A DNA stretch of 64,000 nucleotides from Planctomycetota bacterium (lineage in GTDB: Bacteria; Planctomycetota; SZUA-567), in the NCBI GenBank assembly GCA_020060765.1, contig JAGUZQ010000058.1, positions 1-64,000 on the forward strand, written 5' to 3'. Position numbers and translations under genes: made by a program. Under the pieces are notes generated by a model. The model worked only from the letters and a program-made list of their open reading frames with translations. It did not search any database and was not told the DNA's origin. Below, in pieces: positions 63,268-64,000 of this stretch. Position 1 is the first letter of the stretch, and every line of letters begins with the position of its first letter.

Positions 63268-64000
63268 ATGAAAGATATTCTGCTGCAGGGCATGAGCCTG
63301 GTGCTGGCGCTGGCCACTTTGCTGGTCGCGGGCGATCTTGCGTTCAAGCCGGAAACGCCGGAGGCACCCGATATCAGGGCAGTGGCAGCGGCGTTGGCGT
63401 CGGCGTCGGCGCTGGGGGTGCTGCTGTTTCAGTATCTGTATTTTTCCGGACTGGCGCGCGTGAACCGTTATCGCGACGCGGCCGGGGAGTTGCAGGAGGA
63501 AACCGCCAGCCTGCGCTCGCAGGTGAAGATGCTGGAGCAGGATCGGCGGTTTCTCCGGCAGCAGGTGGAAAGCCTCAGCGCCCATCGCGAATTGTCGCGT
63601 GCGGCTTCTGCCAACACTTCTTTCGAGGATCTGCTGGACGAACTTGCGGGCGTGGTGCACGACACCGCCGGAGCGGAATCCCTTTCGATTTTCCTGAACG
63701 ATTCCGGCGGCTCCTTTTTTCCGAAAGCGGTTTACCGCGTTTCCGATGCGACCGAGCTATACCTTTCCTTTTCCGAAACCGGATCTCTCACGTTGGGCAG
63801 GGAATTGGAAGACGGGGAAACGTTGGACGGGGAACTGCTTTCCGCCAAGCGCATCAGCGTCACTCCGCGCGGCGAGCAGATCATCATCGGCGGCGCGCTG
63901 TATTACCGCAATTCCGAAATAGGCACGGTTAAGTTTACTCATTACAACCTCGACCAGGAGCAGGCGTCTTCCGGAGACATCGTCCGCGCGCTGCTGGCGG
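63268..64000 (+). CDS. Membrane protein with coiled coil and GAF-like domain (truncated by window end)
   Basis: The frame stays open from the ATG at 63268 to the end of the window, giving 244 residues so far. It starts with two membrane helices (about 5-22 and 38-62), then a coiled coil (about 72-108, ELQEETASLRSQVKMLEQDRR), then an alpha/beta region (about 112-240, TSFEDLLDELAGVVHDTAGAESLSI) that resembles a GAF sensory domain. Such proteins often continue into a histidine kinase, a PP2C phosphatase or a diguanylate cyclase, but the output domain is outside the window. GGGA precedes the ATG, and a near-consensus promoter lies upstream. Confidence 0.75.
   Translation, partial: MKDILLQGMSLVLALATLLVAGDLAFKPETPEAPDIRAVAAALASASALGVLLFQYLYFSGLARVNRYRDAAGELQEETASLRSQVKMLEQDRRFLRQQVESLSAHRELSRAASANTSFEDLLDELAGVVHDTAGAESLSIFLNDSGGSFFPKAVYRVSDATELYLSFSETGSLTLGRELEDGETLDGELLSAKRISVTPRGEQIIIGGALYYRNSEIGTVKFTHYNLDQEQASSGDIVRALLA

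Overview
The window is a dense, GC-rich stretch of bacterial chromosome with about 50 protein genes. I see no tRNA, rRNA, phage, IS element or CRISPR array. The gene content suggests an anaerobic fermenter of the PVC superphylum, most likely a Lentisphaerota (Victivallales/Oligosphaerales-type) relative. The hints are a DUF4838 glycan enzyme next to a prepilin-like protein with an H-x9-D motif, a GntR regulator with a LacI-type sensor, a binding-protein/permease fusion, an MJ0042-like zinc finger on a very large TPR protein, and DUF4416, GH57/DUF3536 and Etf/Bcd plus Ior/Ptb/Buk energy genes. The taxonomic call is inference.

Layout. 0-4 kb (+): thioredoxin reductase, then an iron(II) uptake operon (Cys-rich FeoB partner, FeoA, FeoB) behind a clear promoter with palindromes. 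4-9.3 kb (-): a three-gene glycan operon (secreted GH5-like lipoprotein, unknown membrane protein, solute-binding protein fused to a MalF-like permease). 9.4-11.6 kb (+): thiamin thiazole genes (ThiS-like/ThiF fusion, thiS, thiG), a frameshifted small conserved gene and a bidirectional terminator. 11.6-18.4 kb (-): a 1583-residue membrane-anchored protein and aspS. 18.7-23.3 kb (+): DUF4416, WalJ-like hydrolase, methyltransferase, GH57. 23.3-31.1 kb (-): the operon uppS-cdsA-phoH-pgpH-ybeY-CNNM-ribD. 31.2-33.5 kb (-): methyltransferase-like gene and purA, closed by a strong terminator. 33.8-37.6 kb (-): acyl-CoA dehydrogenase, a small unknown gene, etfB and etfA with a ferredoxin domain (possible electron bifurcation). 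37.7-42.3 kb (-): rpmF-plsX-fabD-fabG-acpP-fabF. 42.6-43.6 kb (-): an orphan MoxR ATPase. 44.2-46 kb (+): an orphan histidine kinase. 46.1-54.1 kb (+): a GntR-controlled glycan cluster. 54.1-58.2 kb (-): buk-ptb-iorA-iorB, which would turn 2-oxo acids into acids plus ATP. 58.5-61.9 kb (+): HEAT-repeat protein, ParB and an anchored phosphatase. 61.9-64 kb: a glycosyltransferase (-) and a truncated membrane sensor-like gene (+) that runs off the window.

Promoters are unusually readable here: many intergenic regions hold an exact TTGACA about 16-18 bp from a recognisable -10 box. Overlapping stop/start codons (ATGA, GTGA, TAATG and apparently CTGA) are frequent. Several dispersed intergenic repeats are present, including a GGGACTA-type repeat at three places and a palindromic ATTCCCGCG element.

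The observations I rate most worth checking are: a ybeY gene whose canonical length requires a CUG start; a 2-oxoacid:ferredoxin oxidoreductase alpha chain without its ferredoxin domain; the 1583-residue protein with a possible transglutaminase-like triad; the Etf/acyl-CoA dehydrogenase locus with an unknown 121-residue gene; and the frameshifted small gene at an 8-T run.
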